This document shows positions 45,310 through 56,690 of a DNA stretch of 64,000 nt, in pieces (position 1 is the first letter of the stretch; every line of letters starts with the position of its first letter). Source of the DNA: Rana temporaria (Eukaryota > Chordata > Amphibia > Anura > Ranidae); the NCBI RefSeq assembly GCF_905171775.1, contig NC_053490.1, positions 29,315,042 through 29,379,041 on the forward strand, given 5' to 3'. The position numbers and the translations under genes were made by a program. The notes under the pieces were generated by a model. That model made no database searches. It saw only the letters and a program-made list of their open reading frames with translations, and had not been told where the DNA came from.

Positions 45310-45654
45310 CCAATCGGGTGTACAAGGCTTTACAGACCACTTTAACCTACAGGTAAGCCTAGATTAAGGCTTACCTGTAGGTGCAAGAAATATCAAATAA
45401 AACCAACACGGTTTAGGAGATATTTGTAGAAAAGACTGCACCGATGTCTACAGCACATGAGGGCAAAAACGAAGACTAGGGCAAAGACAAAATTGGAATA
45501 CAATTGGCACAACCTAGGAAAAAAAATAATGGGTTTGCAGAGACAAAATCAGAGCTAAGTTCTACAAACTGGGTTCTAGGGATACGGGCCAGGCAAAATG
45601 TAAATTGAGATAGTTCTAGAATAGTCAAAGACTCATAGCCGGGGACCATGAGAT

Positions 45655-45860
45655 CCAGAATAGTTAAAGGGGTCAAAGGTAAATAAACTGTGCACACTGC
45701 AAGTGCAGTTGCTCCAGAGCTTAGTAAATGAGCAGACGCTCTGCTGACTTCCATCATCCAATCATGTGCAGGTAAAAATGCTGTTTTTTTTTTAATTGCA
45801 TGATCGTGATTAGGTATTCTTTTCAAAGTGAAGCTTTACATCTGTAGCGAATCCCCGAGG
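45655..45860. repeat. AAAGGCAAATA MITE, partial copy
   Basis: GTGCACACTGCAAGTGCAG, CTGACTTCCATCATCCAATC and AAGTGAAGCTTTAC words match the fuller palindromic copy at 47336-47580. Another partial copy is at 56770-56925. Confidence 0.65.
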
Positions 45861-47335
45861 GAGCTGCTTTTGTTTTCTCAGTCCGTTACTCTGCCTTTCA
45901 ACCCCAATGAACTGTCCCAGCCCCTCTGGCACACCTAGCAATGTGATTAATGGAATAACTCAGCAGGAATACACAACACAGTTCTTCTTGTAGTTTACTT
46001 GAAGAAAAGTAAAATTCAGGTTAACATTAGTCAGCCAGGACCTGTGTAAGTACCCAGCACTTGGTTGAAACAGTTTAAAGAAAATAGTCAGGAACACTAT
46101 GCAAACAACGAAAGCAATAGGTAACAATATGCACAGATTAAATAGACTCCCCAATAACTTTTGGTGTGTGTAGGATGCTGTGGCTGAAGGGGGACCCCAG
46201 GCTGGCCTACGATACCTCCAGTACCCAGCCAGTGAACTGATCTCAATACCCGTGGTGTGTCCCCTTTTAAGAGCAACCGCGGTAATGTCCTGGAGGCAAA
46301 GCTTCGCGTTTTATTATCTTCACCGGCAATGTAGGAACTCTGTGGACAATATTTGGATGTGGTATTCTATGAAAAGCATTAAAAGTTCCTGGGCAAAGAC
46401 TCCTCACCAAATCCTGTACACAGTCAGCGGTCTTCCTGTGAGGTTGGTGGTTCAACTTAACCCAGGGTTTAGGACTTCTGGATTTATGGAGCTCTCTGAT
46501 GCATCGGCAGGTCAAGACACACACAGCAATATGGTGAATCCAAGACTAGGCTTTATTTTTCGTACGCACTCCACCTAATCAAAACATACAAGAAAAGGGA
46601 CGCCCTTGGCTCAGCCAATCGTATTTAGGTAATTAGGTTATACAAGCAATATAGTACGTCACAATTATACAACGTGTGTAAAACATAGCAGTCTATTTTC
46701 TGTGTGACCAACTAAACCTTGTTTCTACCGCACGCCTTATCTATGTTATTGTTCTCTGATCGCACACAATAACATTTGGCAAGGCTGTTCCTAGCTTCTG
46801 CTCTGGATTTAAGGATACATCTCTATACAAGCATTGATATTATGGGGGAACTCTAGCAAGCCTTACAATGCATTGATATTATGGGGGAACTCTAGCCTTA
46901 CACCTCCCCTGAGTGATCGATCAATCTTAGATGCAGGTGTGTCGCAGTGGCATTCATAGAGTGCAGGAGATGCTCTCCTGATGGGGTGCAGGCAAAAAAG
47001 AGGCTCTGGCCTAGTTCCTCTGGATTTTTATCTCCTCCCCACAGTCCTATGCTGCTGCCTGATGATTGGCTCAGGTTCTTCCAATAGGGAGTTTACAAAC
47101 AAGCAGTTCTGAGAGTCTGTGTGTGAAGAGAGAAAGGAGGGGGGGCTGAAAAAGCCCATGCTGCTGCAACAGACAGCTCTGCCATCATGGATTAGATCAG
47201 TCTGGAGATGTACCAGCTACACATAATTTTCTAAGCTCTGGGGCAACTGCCCTTCTAGCGTGCAACTACACTTTGCAAAGTGCACAATCTATTTGCCTTA
47301 GTAAATCACCCAGAAAGTCTCATAGCTGGGGACCA
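45861..47335. other. Unassigned sequence with a short direct repeat
   Basis: No domain-bearing frames. A near-perfect duplication of GCATTGATATTATGGGGGAA lies at 46832 and 46868. About 47180-47330 carries another partial GTGCACAATCTATTTGCC word set. Confidence 0.35.
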
Positions 47336-47580
47336 TGAGAGTTCATTTACTAAAGGCAAATAAACTGTGCACTCTGCAAGTACAGTTCCTGTAAATGAGG
47401 GGAAGCTCTGCTGACTTCCATCATCCAATCATGTGCAAGCACAAATGCTGTTTTTAAAATTTTCCTTGCATGTGATTGGATATTCTTTGCAAAGTGAAAG
47501 TTTACCTCATTTACTAAGCTCTGGGGCAACTTCACTTTGCAAAGTGCACAATCTATTTGCCTTTAGTAAATCAACCCCAA
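47336..47580. mobile_element. Palindromic AAAGGCAAATA MITE
   Basis: CATTTACTAAAGGCAAATA on the left is inverted as TATTTGCCTTTAGTAAAT on the right. The inner CATCATCCAATCATGTGC pairs with GCATGTGATTGGATATTC. The frames across it are mirrored artefacts. Confidence 0.82.
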
Positions 47581-48194
47581 AGTGCCCAGTGTTCACCTTT
47601 TTATTAGGCAGAAAAATGAAGGTAGTTCTGATTGGTGACCTTGCTTGCTTTGTGCTCTGTGTGTAACCTGCAAGGAAATGGAAAAATATCATCCTTCAAA
47701 TTTTAAGCGCTTGTTGTTTCTAACTTGTCCTGACTAGTCTGATATCAGAGGAGCATCGGAAAGCTTGGAACGGTGTGCACTTCTCTCTGGGTGTAGCCCC
47801 GTGTCCTGGAGATGCAGGTAAATACAAATGTTTCTTCTCATAGTTGGATGTGTAGGTAAACAATCTGCATGAATTTTACTCTTCATCGGCAATTTCATTA
47901 AAGTGACACTAAATTCTGTTTTAACCACTTCCATACCGGGCACTTATACACCTTCCTTCCCAGACCAATTTTCAGCGCTGTTGCACTTTGAATGACAATT
48001 GCGCGGTCATGCTACGCTGTACCCAAACTAAATTTTTATCATTTTGTTCCCACAAATAGAGCTTTCTTTTGGTGGTATTTGATCACCTCTGGGATTTTTA
48101 TTTTTTGCTAAAAAAATAAAAAAATAACCGAAAATTTAGAACAAAAACCTTTTTTTTTTTTTTCCCAGTTACAAAACATTGTAAATATGTACGT

Positions 48195-48540
48195 TTTCTA
48201 CTTCACTGATGGGCACTGATGGTACTGCACTGACTGGCACTGATGAGGTGGCATTGATGATGGGCACTAATATGCGGCACTGATAGGTGGCACCGATAGG
48301 CGGCACGGATGGGCACTGATGGGCGGCACGGATGGGCACTGATGGGTGGCATGGATGGGCACTGATAGGCAGCATGGATGGGCACTGATAGGCGGCACGG
48401 ATGGGCACCGATAGGTGGCACAGATGGGCTCTGATAGGCAGCATGGATGGGCACTGATAGGCGGCATGGATGGGCACAGATAGGCAGCATTGATGGGTAC
48501 TGATAGGTGGCACGGATGGGCACTGATAGACTGTAATGTG
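48195..48540. repeat. About 23-bp tandem array
   Basis: Units of GATGGGCACTGATAGGCGGCACG with variants. It is the complement of the CATCAGTGCC arrays in copies B, C and E and a hypervariable part of this family. Confidence 0.88.
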
Positions 48541-48818
48541 TTGTACTAATGGATGCCAATCAGTGCCAAACAATAATGCCTGCCAATCAGTGATGCCCAT
48601 TATGGGCACTGATTGGCATCCATTGTGGGCACGGATTGGCATCAATTATTTATTTCTGATTTGCATCCCTGATGGTCTAGGGTGGCATACCTGTGGTGGG
48701 CATCCCTGGTGGTCTGGTGGCATCCCTGGTGGTCCAGTGTGGGCATCCTCAGGGGGGCTGCGCTGATAATCGATCAGCACAAACCCCCCCCCCTATCAGA
48801 GGAGCAGCCGATCGGTCT

Positions 48819-49007
48819 GACACCCTGCAACACCGATCTAGGTAAAGAGTCTCAGACGGAGACTCTTTACCTAGATCGGTGTTGCGGGGTGTCACGTGAT
48901 CAGCTGTGTCCAATCACGGCTGATCACGATGTAAACAGGAAAAGCAGATTACCGGCTTTTCCTGTTTACATCGTGATCAGCCGTGATTGGACACGGCTGA
49001 TCACGTG
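48819..49007. repeat. Two adjacent long hairpins
   Basis: Arms 48819-48853 and 48859-48893 (35 nt, one mismatch seen, 5-nt loop) are directly followed by arms 48893-48945 and 48955-49007 (53 nt, one mismatch seen, 9-nt loop). Other copies of the same family (about 28918-28990 and 38875-38950) have only one arm of the second hairpin, so the palindrome arose by local inverted duplication. Confidence 0.92.
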
Positions 49008-49189
49008 GTAAAGAGTCTCCGATGGATCGGTGTTGCGGGGTGTCAATGACTAAGCACTAGTTTCAGTGCGAAACACGACGGCAGTCGGGTTTTTATTTTA
49101 TTTTTGCTGTGACTTGTAGTGCTGTCCTTTTAATAAAGGCTACAATTTGTTCAGAGTGCGGCTGTCCAGAGACAATTTTAATTTTTTTT

Positions 49190-49610
49190 ATAAAAATGCC
49201 ATAAAACTATTCCCTATTTTGTAGAAGCTATAATTTTTGCGCAAACCAATCAATAAACGCTTATTGCGTTTTTTTTTAACCAAAAATATGTAGAAAAATA
49301 CGTATCGGCCTAAACTGTGGAAAAAAATGTTTTTTTATATATATTTTTGGGGGATATTTTTTATAGCAAAAAGTAAATAATTTTCAAAATTGTTGCTCTT
49401 TTTTTGTTTATAGCGCAAAAATAAAAACCGCAGAGGTGATCAAATACCACCAAAAAGAAAGCTCTATTTGTGGGGAAAAAAAGGACATCAATTTTGTTTG
49501 GGAGCCACGTCACACGACCGCGCAATTGTCTGTTAAATCGACGCAGTGCCGAATCGCAAAAAGTGGTCTGGTCACTGACCACCAAAATGGTCCAGGGCTG
49601 AAGCGGTTAA
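49190..49610. mobile_element. TTAA-type element, copy G (right half)
   Basis: CAATAAACGCTTATTGCG, GGGGGATATTTTTTATAGC, ATCAAATACCACC and GAAGCGGTTAA match the right part of copy A. The left half is missing. Confidence 0.62.
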
Positions 49611-51408
49611 AGTGACACAAAACTCTGGTTTAAAAAAAAAAAATCTATTATGTATATCTTAAAGAATATGTTACCCTAACATTTATTATTCCTGATATGT
49701 GCCTGCTGTGCCATGTACTTGTGTTAAAAAGTATCCTGTTCTCTTTGTATTGCTTCCTTTGTGTGATATCCCTGCCAGTCAACCTGCTTCCCTATATTAA
49801 ACTGACCACGCTAGGCATGAGAGCACATCCACCCCAGTGTGGCCATATCCTTTGTGGCTATTTGAAGAATATATTTGAATGAAAGTTTTGTGCGCACGGA
49901 ATTCACCTCCAAAAATGAATGCAACTTTTTTTTCCAAATCGTGTGCAATTAAATGAGCCAAGCTAAATAGTATATTGAAAAAACAGATATAATTCTAGGA
50001 AAAAAAAACAGTATATGTATTATTTTTTATTGAAAGGATTTTATAACCACGGGCAAACCAACCACCTTTTATTAGCACCACATCCCTTGATTAGATAGAT
50101 AAGGGGGGATTAATTGGGACTTTTAAGGTGCAGAATGAGATACAATAATATCAATATATGATATATAAAAAAAAATTAGTTATGAGAAAATTGTTAAAAG
50201 GTAACAATTGGCAAGTACATATCAATATAGTTTTATGGATCCAGCACTGTAGAATGGAGTTCCCAACATGTTTCGTCCATATATCAGGCTTCTTCAGGGA
50301 TTGGAGGTACAAGCCTTCCAGGTCTCTTAAATTGTTAACCACTTCAATACCGGGCATTTTCACCCCCTTCCTGTCCAGGCCAATTTTCACGATTTGAATG
50401 ACAATTACGCGGTCGTGCGGCATGGCTCCCAAATGAAATTGACATCCTTTTTTTTCCCACAAATAGAACTTTCTTTTGGTGGTATTTGATCATCTCTGTG
50501 GTTTTTATTTTTTGCGCTATAAACAAAAAAAAACTGTAAATTTTGAAAAAAAACACAATATTTTTTACTTTTTGCTATAATAAATATCCCAATTTGTTTT
50601 TAAAAAAAATATTTTTAGTCTCAGTTTAGGCCGATACGTATTCTTCTACATATTTTTTATAAAAAAAAAACGCAATAAGCGTATAGTGATTGGTTTGCGC
50701 AAAAGTTATAGCGCCTACAAAATAGGGGATAGAGTTATGACCTTTTTCTTTATTATTTTATTTTTTTACTATTAATGGCGGTTATTTGCGATTTTAAATA
50801 ATATGATAAATATGCCGTGATTACTGTATAAATGTGACTGGCAGGGAAGGGGTTAACACTAGGGGGCGATCAAGGGTTTTTTTTTTTTTTTTTTTAAATC
50901 CACTTTATTTTTATATCTTTTCTTTTCTTATTTCATACATAGATATGCCTATTCGGCATCCGTTACATTTCATTTGACATACATTTTACCACATTATACC
51001 ACATTTTTATATTCCTATAATATTCCAATGTACGTCTCTATTCTTTTTATATCCCCCCCTCCCCCCTCCCTCCCCATATCCTCTGCGCTCTACATAAATA
51101 ATCTATCCGTCACCAATTTTGGTGGTGCAACACTCACATCTCTCAGCCAGGAATACCAAATCTCCTCAAATTTACCCTCTGCTTTCCTTCGTTTATAAGC
51201 CAGGTGTTCTCTTCCCAACAGGGAGTTGACATATGCAATCCATTGCTTCCCCGTGGGGACCCCCGGAGCCATCCAATAACGTGCAATGAGTTTTCTTGCC
51301 AAATACAGCAGTCTTGTTACCATATAGTACTTTCCTTTTGTAAACTCTCCAGGATCGATGGCCCCTAACAGGTATACTAGGGGGTCCAGCGGGACTGGTA
51401 CCTGTGCC

Positions 51409-53188
51409 CAGTGGCGGCCCGTCCATAGGGGGCGCCCGGGCGCCGCCCCCCCTCCCCAGTCAAAAAAAAAAAAAAAAAAAAAAAAAAATTATTTAAACCT
51501 GTGCCTTTAAAAAAAAAAAAAATCCTAAAAAGGTCCTTATGTGCACTGTGTCCGCGCGCCGGGCGCCGGGGACAGTGCGGTAGGAGTAGCGCCACGTCTG
51601 TGCAATCACGGGATTGCAGACGTGGCGCTACATTGGCAGCCAAAATATGCCATTGTGGCGCTTCCCAGCGCGCCATATGCTTCCGGCGCGATTGACAGTA
51701 GTATTGTCATTGGCGGGCGGGTGCATACACTTTCTATGTGCACCCGCCCGTCTCTGTGCTAGTTCCGACGTCACTGGACAAACAGGAAGTGACGTCGGCA
51801 CTATCCAGCTCAGTGCGCCCGTTCGTGGAACAGGTAAGCTGCATTCCATGTCTTCCCCTCACCCCAGTTTGTACTGTTCTGTGCTTCGGCGGCAGCAGCA
51901 ACAGCATCGGCGGCCGGCACACCCCCCCACCCGCTTATTGAGACTTCAACATGCCGTCAGGAAGCACCACCCCCCCCTCCCGCTGGTTGAAAACTTTTTT
52001 TAAATGTCTGCCGTCAGGAAGCACCCCCTATTATTGTTTTTTTTTTAAATGCACATTCACTGCCTGATCCCCACACATCCACCTCGGAGCCTTTTATTGT
52101 AGTTAGACTGCTGGGACTTTTAGTTCTCCATCTTCTCCTGGGGCTAATGGAGAAGATGGAGATTGGAGAACTACAAGTCCCAGCAGGTTATACATACAAT
52201 AAGGCTCTGAGGTGGATGGCATGCACCTGAGCCCAGGAGAAGATGGGGAACTACAAGTCCCAGCAGGTTATAATATAAGGCTCCTAGGTGGATGGGTGTC
52301 TTATATTATAACCTGCTGGGACTTGTAGTTCCCCATCTTCTCCTGGGCTCAGGTGCATGCCATCCACACCCATCCACCTCAGAGCCTTATTGTATGTATA
52401 ACCTGCTGGGACTTGTAGTTCATCTTCTCCTGGGGCTCAGGTGCATGCAATCCACCATCTATGGGACTACAAGTCCCAGCAGTGAGAAAAACTGGACAAA
52501 GATGGTGGATTGCATGCACCTGAGCCCCAGGAGACGATGGAGAACTACAAGTCCCAGCAGGTTATAATATAAAGCTCCGAGGTGGATGGATGACTGGACA
52601 GTGACACAGTGGGGACAATTGGCACAGCGGCATGAATGGGCACAGTGGTGACAATTAGCACAGTGGCTGCGTTTGGCATGGCACAGTGGTGACAATTGAT
52701 GGCACAGTGACCACAATTGATGGCATGGAACAGTGGCTGCATTTGATGGCATAGCACAGTGGCTGCAATTCATGGCATGGCACAGTGGTGACAATTGATG
52801 GCACAGTGACCACAATTGATGGCATGGAACAGTGGCTGCATTTGATGGCATGGCACAGTGGCTGCATTTCATGGCATGGCACAGTGGTGACAATTGATGG
52901 CACAGTGACCACAATTGATGGCATGGCACAGTGGCTGCATTTGATGGCATGGCACAGTGGTGATAATTGATGGCACAGTGGCTGCATTTGATGGCATGGT
53001 ACAGTGGTGACAATTGATGGCACAGTGGCTGCGTTTGATGGCATGGTACAGTGGTGACAATTGATGGCACAGTGGCTGCGTTTGATGACATGGCACAGTG
53101 GCTGCGTTTGATGGCATGGCACAGTGGTGCGAATTTTTTTTTTCTTTGTTTGCGCCCCCCCAAAATTTTTGAGCACCAGCCGCCACTG
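51409..53188. mobile_element. hAT-family element with internal array, copy 5
   Basis: It starts CAGTGGCGGCCCGTCC and ends CACCAGCCGCCACTG. The duplication CCTGTGCC (51401-51408 and 53189-53196) is perfect. In order it holds an A-run, a GC-rich part, alternating inverted GGGACTTGTAGTTC modules (52100-52590) and a GGCACAGTGGCTGCGTTTGATGG array (52600-53140). No transposase. It is inserted in the LINE ORF2. Confidence 0.95.
52600..53140. repeat. GGCACAGTGG tandem array
   Basis: About twenty units of 22-28 bp alternating TGACAATTGATGGCACAGTG and CTGCGTTTGATGGCATGGCA. The minus frames (HCAMPSNAATVP type) are artefacts of the array. Confidence 0.93.
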
Positions 53189-54446
53189 CCTGTGCCACTC
53201 TAGTGATACACTGTGATATTTCCTCCCAGTACATGTGAAGCTTTGGGCATCTCCAAATCAAGTGTATGAAATCCCCCTGCTGAACTTTACACTTTGGGCA
53301 CATAGGGGTGTCCCTTCTTCCCCATCTATGTAGTTGAGTCGCTGTTCTATAAGCCCTGTGTAGGATAAAGAGTTGCGACAATTTGTACGAAGCAGAGACC
53401 GATACCGCCGGAACAGATTCAAGCTCCCTCTCCCACTGATCTTCATCTATCTCCCCAATATCTTCCACCCACTTCCTACGGCTTCTAAGGGAGGCATGAC
53501 TCTGAATTGTTGCTATCAGTCCCTCATATATTTTTGTTATCAGTCCTCTCCGAGCTTCTGCTTGCAGTACTGCCGTCATCAAAGGTGACAATGAAGTCAC
53601 CTCCAGTGATCGTGTTTGTTGTTGTTTCTGTAGAGCATGCCGGAGCTGGAGATACTGATAGAAGCCCCGTGGGGCTAATTGGTATTCTCTACACAGCTGC
53701 TCATAGGTTTTCAGTACCCCACCCTCGTACAGCTGTGAAAAGAACCAAATTCCCTTCTTTTTCCAGGAGGTAAAACCTGCTAAATCCTGTAGCTCTACAT
53801 ATCTAGGATTGTTCCATATTGGAGTGAATGGTAACACACCCTCTGTCCCCACAGTCTTCCGTAACTCCCCCCATACCTTTCTGAGGAGGATTCCTGTGGG
53901 TGCTGCCTGTGGCAAACTGGGCAAGCCCATCTCAAGATGGGAGGCTGCCTTCAATGTGGGGGCAGTACCAATTACCATATTTCTATTCGGGTCTTCTCTT
54001 TCTTCCCCATCCTGCCAGCTGTTGTATCTGAAAGGCTAAAAAGTACATTTTGGGGTGAGGTATCGCCAATCCCCCCCTATCCTTTCCATATTGTAGAGTG
54101 GTTAAACTAATCCTGGCTACCTTTTTCTTCCATATCAACTCCCGCATCTGGGTATCAATTCTTTTAAACCATTTGTTCGATATCCATATTGGTGAATTAA
54201 ATGTTAAATGTGTGTCTTAGGGAGTGATTCTAACTGTAGGGGGAGGGGACTGACTGTGGGAGGTGACTGATCGGTGTCCTATGTACAAGGGACACACCAA
54301 CGGTCTCCTCTCCCTAACAGGACGTGGATCTGTGATACACTCACAGATCCACATCCCTGGCTCTGTAACTGCAGATCGCGGGTACCTGGCGCACATCGCG
54401 GCTGCCAGGCATGCGCATCAGCATCCGGGGCAAAACACATAGTTTT

Positions 54447-54672
54447 GCTCGTGGAGTTCCTTTTGATGCCGCCAAGGATCCCGGCGAGCCAACTTTTCCC
54501 ATTGACTAACGAGGAAATGGAGAACATGTTCTCTTTTTGGCCCGACGAGATCCTTGTCGGTTTCCTCTGCGAAAAGTGTACACACGACCGGTTTTCTCGG
54601 CAGAATACGTCTCCCATCGAGTTTCTGGCTGAATTCTGCCGAGAAACTCGGTCGTGTGTACGGGGCCTCAGG
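54447..54672. repeat. GTGTGTACGGGGCC-ended MITE, partial
   Basis: The right end GTCGTGTGTACGGGGCC is followed by TCA, as in the element at 12095-12543. The inner GAGAAACTCGGTCG and CGACCGGTTTTCTCG are inverted. The left end is not clear. Confidence 0.55.
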
Positions 54673-55560
54673 CTGATGTTTGGCGACAGTGTGTGTGTCT
54701 CTGTGGTTCCAGCAGCATTATTTTTTTATCATTTTGTTTTCTATTCTTTAGCACCACTAAATGGAATTTTGTATGTCAACTAGCGCATGTGCATTACAGC
54801 ATCCCTTCACATATGGCTCACTGAGGCTTTTTACAAACTTGGTCTCCTTTATTTGTTAACCCCCCAAGAAAAATCCTGCTTCTTTAAAGCATGTTACATG
54901 ACACAGTGCTTGTCCTGTGTCATTTGGCCCCCTGTAACACCTATCCCCACCCCTCTGTAAACTGACCACAGTGTATCATGGCTGCTGAGACCATACACTG
55001 TGGTCAATTCACGTGCCTCTGTCATCAGCAGCCTGCTATCTGCTCTCCTTTCTGCTCCTGTGTACCCCTCTCCCCTCCCCTCTCTGTCTGTGTCTCCTGC
55101 TGCTCTCATAACAATAACAGGTATACACCATCAGCATTACCTCCTATTGCAGTGTCCCCTCTGTGAATGATTTATCAATGTAAATGCTGTAAATACCTCA
55201 TTTAAGAGCCGAGACTGCGATCACATAACCAGCCAGCTCTCTCCCCCTCTCCTCCTCCCCTCCAGACTGACATCAGTAGAGGAATCTCAGCCCCTCCCAC
55301 TGCATCTCTAAGAGGGGTAAAGGAGAAAGCTGGCCAGTCATGTGATCACAATTTCAGCAGTGAAATAAGGTATTTGCAGCATTTTTTTTTATAAATCACA
55401 CACAGAGGGAGATTCTACAATAGGAGGCAGTGCTGATGGTGTATACGGGTTAGAGTGGCTTAACAACCACTTTAACTACTTTCCATCCGTGCCATTTGTG
55501 ATCCTTCGCTCCTCCATGTAAAAATCTACTTTTTTTTGCTAGAAAATTACTTAGAACCCC
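54673..55560. other. Unclassified repeat, no gene seen
   Basis: About 55120-55440 carries GGTATACACCATCAGCATTACC with its inverse CAGTGCTGATGGTGTATAC, marking a roughly 320-bp inverted-end repeat. The rest has no recognised words. ACAGTGTATGGTCTC-type hairpin at 54968-55005. Confidence 0.45.
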
Positions 55561-55565
55561 CAAAC

Positions 55566-55566
<1 letters not shown>

Positions 55567-55646
<80 letters not shown>
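55567..55646. repeat. (TA)n microsatellite
   Basis: About forty uninterrupted TA units. Confidence 0.97.
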
Positions 55647-55648
<2 letters not shown>

Positions 55649-55761
55649 GGCTCGACAAATCCCGGTCGCCAGGTCGCCATGGCGACTAGAAATAGCGTCC
55701 TGGCGAGTGGGGTCTTGGCTTGGAGGGTGGGCAAAAAAAAAAATTTGGTTCCATAGGACCG

Positions 55762-55907
55762 GCGCTCCGTGGACTAGGCTGAAGCCGCGGACTCGTCTAA
55801 AACATCCTGCCCGCCGCGATCCTGGGAAAAGGCTTGCGGCCTTTTCCCAGGATCGCGGCGGGCAGGATGTTTTAGGCGAGGCCGCGGCTTTGGCCTAGTC
55901 CGGAGCG
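55762..55907. repeat. GC-rich hairpin with about 70-nt arms
   Basis: A perfect 36-nt core pairs 55798-55833 with 55839-55874 around a 5-nt loop (TTGCG). Weaker pairing extends outward to GCTCCG words at 55764 and 55903. A partial direct copy (CCCAGGATCGCGGCG) follows at 55915. Confidence 0.93.
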
Positions 55908-56069
55908 TCTTTTCCCCAGGATCGCGGCGTACCAGGCCCCCACCTCCCCTGCCGCTCGATCGCAGGGGGCCCGTGATGTCCAGTAATTGAGGCCGTGGCT
56001 TTGCGGCCTTGTGAAGTCCCCAGCTCTTCCTTCTGTGAGCTGGCGCCATCTGGTGGTGGCCGTTGGTAT

Positions 56070-56690
56070 TACAAGTTAAGCATTACAAGTTAACCGCCAA
56101 TTCTAATGTCATTTTTCACTATTTTCACTGCCATCTTCTTCCCTCTAATTAGAACCCCCAAACATGATATATATTTTTTATCCTAACACCCTAGAGAATA
56201 AAATGGCGATCGTTGCAATACTTTCTGTCACGCCGTAGTTGCGCATCGGTCTTACAAGCGCACTTTTTTGGGGAAAAATTACACTTTTTTTAATTAAAAA
56301 ATAAGACAACAGTAAAGTTATCCCCATTTTTTTAAATATTGTGAAAGATAATGTTACGCCGAGTAAATTGATACCCAACATGTCACGCTTCAAAATTGCG
56401 TCCGCTCGTGGAATGCCGACAAACTTTTACCCTTTAAAATCTCCATAGGTGACGTTTAAAAAAATCTACAGGTTGCATGTTTTGAGTTACAGAGGAGGTC
56501 TAGGGCTAGAATTATTGCTCTCACTCTACCAATCGCGGCGATACCTCACATGTGTGGTTTGAACATCATTTACATATGCGGGCGCTGCTCACGTATGTGT
56601 TCGCTTCTGCGCGCAAGCTCGTCGGGACAGGGTGCGTTTTCTGGCTCCTAACTTTTTTAGCTGGCTCCTAGATTCCAAGCAAATTTGTCA
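56070..56690 (-). repeat. Dispersed frog repeat, reverse copy
   Basis: GATACCCAACATGTCACGC, CATGTTTTGAGTTACAGAGG and ACCTCACATGTGTGG words are the inverse of those in 14880-15540. Confidence 0.65.

Larger units (their letters stand above)
47921..49040. mobile_element. TTAA-type element, copy F (reverse orientation)
   Basis: It begins TTAACCACTTCCATACCGGG, the complement of the family's right end, then CTTTCTTTTGGTGGTATTTG, a GATGGGCACTGATAGGCGGC array (48195-48540) and two very strong hairpins (48819-49007). The usual left end is not reached before the module at 49040. Confidence 0.65.
51090..54200 (-). pseudogene. LINE ORF2 C-terminal region
   Basis: From 54200 downward: thumb-region residues (IDTQMRELIWKKKVARISL, then QYGKDRGGLAIPHPKMY). 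A one-base frame change occurs near 54005, then one long frame follows, including a cysteine/histidine cluster (CPKCKVQQGDFIHLIWRCP) typical of L1-group ORF2 tails. The hAT insertion falls after ITRVAQ. Removing the insertion and one copy of its duplication continues in frame as VPVPLDPLVYLLGAIDPG and on to the stop at 51090. The frame was therefore still open when the hAT arrived. Confidence 0.88.
50877..54215 (-). mobile_element. L1/Tx1-group LINE, 5'-truncated, split by a hAT element
   Basis: The minus strand carries the C-terminal part of ORF2, a short 3' region and a poly(A) tail (T-run at 50877-50895). It is interrupted by a hAT element at 51409-53188. The 5' end, including endonuclease and the core of reverse transcriptase, is missing at about 54215. 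Confidence 0.88.
50335..54445. mobile_element. TTAA-type element, copy H, split by a LINE
   Basis: It starts TTAACCACTTCAATACCGGG and continues in reverse orientation to about 50876 (GGGGCGATCAAGGG). It resumes at about 54215 with GTGTGTCTTAGGGAGTGATT and runs to about 54445. Everything between is a LINE and its own insertion. The join is inferred from the sequence order I associate with this family. Confidence 0.55.

Noticed and set aside
54274..54783. 169-codon + frame
   Set aside because: It spans the end of a TTAA-type repeat and a MITE with internal inverted words; no recognisable domain.
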